Source: an uncultured Collinsella sp.
Lineage (GTDB): Bacteria > Actinomycetota > Coriobacteriia > Coriobacteriales > Coriobacteriaceae
Length of the DNA: 28,044 nucleotides
Direction: 5' to 3'
Assembly (NCBI GenBank): GCA_902478765.1
Contig: CABSMN010000001.1
Span: 1 to 28,044 of the forward strand
Below, piece by piece: positions 25,129 through 28,044 of the stretch; position 1 is the stretch's first letter; the number at the start of each line of letters is the position of its first letter. A model generated the notes under the pieces. That model ran no database searches and was not told the origin of the DNA. It saw only the letters and a list, made by a program, of their open reading frames with translations. Both the position numbers and the translations under genes were made by a program.

Positions 25129-25262
25129 GTGATTTTGATCCGTGCGATCCATACGCCTTGCTTATCCCATTTCTGACGCCGTTTTGTACCGGCACCCCAT
25201 CTCCCACTATCGAGGTCTAATACTTTTCCCACTGCCACCCAAAAACTCATCCAACATTAATC

Positions 25263-25290
25263 TTGGCTCAAGAATCGCTTAATCTATAAC
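25263..25290 (+). promoter_or_regulatory. Candidate promoter of the UBA/two-component operon
   Basis: TTGGCT (25263-25268), 16 bases, TATAAC (25285-25290). It would give a 5' leader of about 105 bases before ATG 25404. The remaining bases between here and abiEi hold no supported gene. Confidence 0.5.
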
Positions 25291-25403
25291 CTGCACTATA
25301 GAGTTCGACCAAGGGCGGGGCGGCGCAACGCAGACCGCCGAACGCAACGCTCGCGCCCGAGCAAATTGCCCGGCGTCGCGCCCATCGAACGAAAGGACAG
25401 GTC

Positions 25404-25946
25404 ATGGACGACCTCGAAAAAGTTGAAACCATCCGCACCAAGTGCAACGTGAGTTACACCGATGCCAAGGCGGCGCTCGACGCTGCCGACGGCAACGTTT
25501 TGGATGCCATCATTTGGCTCGAGTCGCAGGGCAAGACCCAGACCACGTCGGCGCATGCCGCCACCGAGTCCGCGCCAGTCGATGAGCCCTCTGCCGAGAT
25601 GGTCGCCGCGCAGGCAGCCTACGAAAAGTCGAGCGAAAAGACCGACTTCTCCAAGAAGATGGACAGCGTGTGGGAGTACCTCAAAAAGCTCTTCCGCCTG
25701 AGCCTGGACACCAAGTTTATCGCCACGCGCCGCGATGCAATCATCCTCAACATCCCCATCCTGATCCCCATCGTCGCGCTGTTTGCCTGGGGCGCTACGA
25801 TTTGGCTGATGCTGATTGGCCTGTTCTTTGGCATGCGCTACCGCATCGACAGCGACGGCGACGTGCCCGGCAGCATCAACAACCTTATGGATAGCGCTGC
25901 TAACGCCGCGGACGACATCAAGCAAAATCTCAACGACGACAAGTAA
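25404..25946 (+). CDS. UBA-domain (DUF4342-like) membrane protein (180 aa)
   Basis: ATG 25404 follows AAAGGA by a normal distance. Residues 1-45 form a UBA/TS-N three-helix fold (VETIRTKCNVSYTDAKAALD, then GNVLDAIIWLES), like that of EF-Ts. A Ser/Ala/Pro-rich linker follows. The C-terminal part resembles DUF4342: basic amphipathic FSKKMDSVWEYLKKLFRL, then a hydrophobic hairpin of one long or two short membrane segments (AIILNIPILIPIVALFAWG, TIWLMLIGLFFGMRYRI) and a polar tail. Function is unknown. It stands 18 bases before the response regulator in the same operon, suggesting that the three products act in one membrane or envelope signalling pathway. Confidence 0.8.
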   Translation: MDDLEKVETIRTKCNVSYTDAKAALDAADGNVLDAIIWLESQGKTQTTSAHAATESAPVDEPSAEMVAAQAAYEKSSEKTDFSKKMDSVWEYLKKLFRLSLDTKFIATRRDAIILNIPILIPIVALFAWGATIWLMLIGLFFGMRYRIDSDGDVPGSINNLMDSAANAADDIKQNLNDDK

Positions 25947-25964
25947 TTGCAGACGGGGGCACGC

Positions 25965-26733
<769 letters not shown>

Positions 26734-26750
<17 letters not shown>

Positions 26751-28029
26751 CGCCGAGACCAAGCGCGTCACCTCCATCGCCCGTGCCATCAACTGGAGCT
26801 ACATGTGGCGCCGCCTGGCGAGCTACATCTGGCTCGACCTGTGGCTGCTGGTTGCTGCGGCGGCGATCCTCATCTATGGCTATAACCAAACGCTGCCCGA
26901 CGGCGCGTTTACCGCGGGATGGATCCCCGGTGCCGCCGTCCACGGCATGTCGCTGACGCCCGCGCACGGCTGGGACCCCGCCACGCTCACCTATACCGTC
27001 GAGCTTGCGCGTACCACCAAGACCTTCCCCCTCGCGCAGGACCTCGTCGCGCTATGGCCTCTCTACCTTGTCGTTGTGAGTTGGCAGGTCATCAGCGTGC
27101 TCAACATGCTCGGCGGCGCCCGCCGCGTGCGCCGCACCATGGCGCCGCTCAACGATCTGGCCCTGCGCGTGGACGAACTCGGCCGCATGCAGCTCTCCGG
27201 CGGCAAGATGGAAACACTGGAGCAGGCCATCGAGCGCGCAAGCGTCGACTCGCCGAGCGTCACTACCGGCGACGCCGACCTGGCAAGCATCGAGGTTGCA
27301 CTCAACCGCCTACTGCGCCAGATGCAAGAGGCCAAGCTGCAGCAGATGCGCTTTGTCAACGATGCGAGCCACGAGCTGCGCACGCCCATCGCGGTGATTC
27401 AGGGCTACGTGAACATGCTCGACCGCTGGGGCAAAGACGACCCGGACGTGCTGGCAGAGTCCATTGCCTCGCTCAAGGCCGAAAGCGAGCACATGCAAGA
27501 GCTCGTAGAGCAGCTGCTGTTTTTGGCGCGCGGCGATGCCGGGCGCACGGTCCTGCGGCGTGCGAATACTAACCTGGCCGCACTGGTCGGCGAGGTATGC
27601 GAGGAATCGCAGATGATCGATGCCGAGCACACATATCGACTGGCGTACGATGCCGCACTTACCAGCGGCCCGCGCTGCGACGCGCCCGTTGACGTGGCGC
27701 TCGTGAAGCAGGCTCTGCGCGTGATCGTGCAGAACGCCGCCAAGTATTCGAACGCGGGCACATCCATCTCGTTTGGCGTGACGCCGGATGCGGGCGCGGG
27801 CACGATCGACATAAGTGTTGAGGACGAGGGCATCGGCATGAACCAGGAATCCGCAGCTCACGCATTCGAACGGTTCTACCGCGCCGACAACGCGCGCGAT
27901 GCCGGCGCGCAGGGCTCGGGTCTGGGGCTCGCCATCGCCAAGTGGATCGTCGACAGCCACGGCGGCGTCATCGGCGTGACCTCGGTCGAAGGCGTCGGCA
28001 GCCGCTTTACGATTCGCCTGCCGCGGTAG
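26734..28029 (+). CDS. Sensor histidine kinase (431 aa)
   Basis: ATG 26734 overlaps the regulator's end by 17 bases. Two membrane segments are seen (IWLDLWLLVAAAAILIYGY, about 32-50, and LVALWPLYLVVVSWQVIS, about 105-122) enclosing a sensor region of about 50 residues. A HAMP-like linker follows. The dimerisation/phospho-acceptor helix is VNDASHELRTPIAVIQGYV with His213. The catalytic ATPase has the N box QNAAKYSN (Asn334), G1 EDEGIGM and GSGLGLAIAKWI. It is a complete, typical kinase that phosphorylates the upstream regulator. Its stop is 15 bases before the window end. Confidence 0.93.
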
Positions 28030-28044
28030 GGGCGTCTCTCACGA

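Overview
The window is about 28 kb of fairly GC-rich bacterial DNA, probably from a gut actinomycete of the Coriobacteriia, with Collinsella as my best guess. That assignment rests on codon use, GTG/TTG starts and a general resemblance of the proteins; no rRNA or other phylogenetic marker is present. The first 47 bases are not genomic. They match an Illumina Nextera read-2 adapter preceded by an 8-base i7 index, so the real contig begins at about base 48 and the first gene is cut.

Layout. 48-974 (-): a truncated, secreted, alanine-rich helical protein and a small hypothetical. 1128-6939 (-): a two-gene operon of a 1310-aa superfamily 2 helicase with a C-terminal PD-(D/E)XK nuclease-like domain, translationally coupled to a 631-aa protein whose C-terminal half looks like a very divergent PIWI protein of the pPIWI-RE kind. 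7000-9480: small orphan ORFs, hairpins, a decayed gene copy, a multi-pass membrane protein and short hypotheticals. 9587-11737 (+): a 716-aa protein with a cysteine zinc-ribbon-like motif. 12126-16605 (-): a restriction-modification operon of the LlaJI/McrBC type (cytosine-5 methyltransferase, McrB-like AAA+ NTPase, LlaJI/McrC-like nuclease). 17173-19209 (-): a two-TM protein, an unknown 277-aa protein and a ClpP protease. 19324-21764 (-): an orphan VirD4/TraG-type coupling ATPase with no N-terminal membrane anchor, plus an unknown partner. 22055-23494 (+): a gene joining a degenerate N6-adenine methyltransferase remnant to an HsdS-like specificity region. 23564-25093 (-): an AbiEi/AbiEii type IV toxin-antitoxin pair with a palindrome over its promoter. 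25404-28029 (+): a chromosomal-looking operon of a UBA-domain membrane protein, an OmpR-type response regulator and a sensor histidine kinase.

From 1 to 25 kb the content is that of a defence or mobile island: restriction, a probable PIWI/helicase/nuclease system, AbiE, a degenerate type I-like methylase, an orphan conjugation ATPase and a trail of hypothetical genes. The two-component operon at the right edge looks like ordinary host chromosome. The most interesting candidate system is the helicase-nuclease fusion with its PIWI-like partner at 1128-6939. The next are the methylase/specificity fusion that lacks a visible methyl-donor site, and the duplicated small-gene locus at 8.0-9.5 kb.
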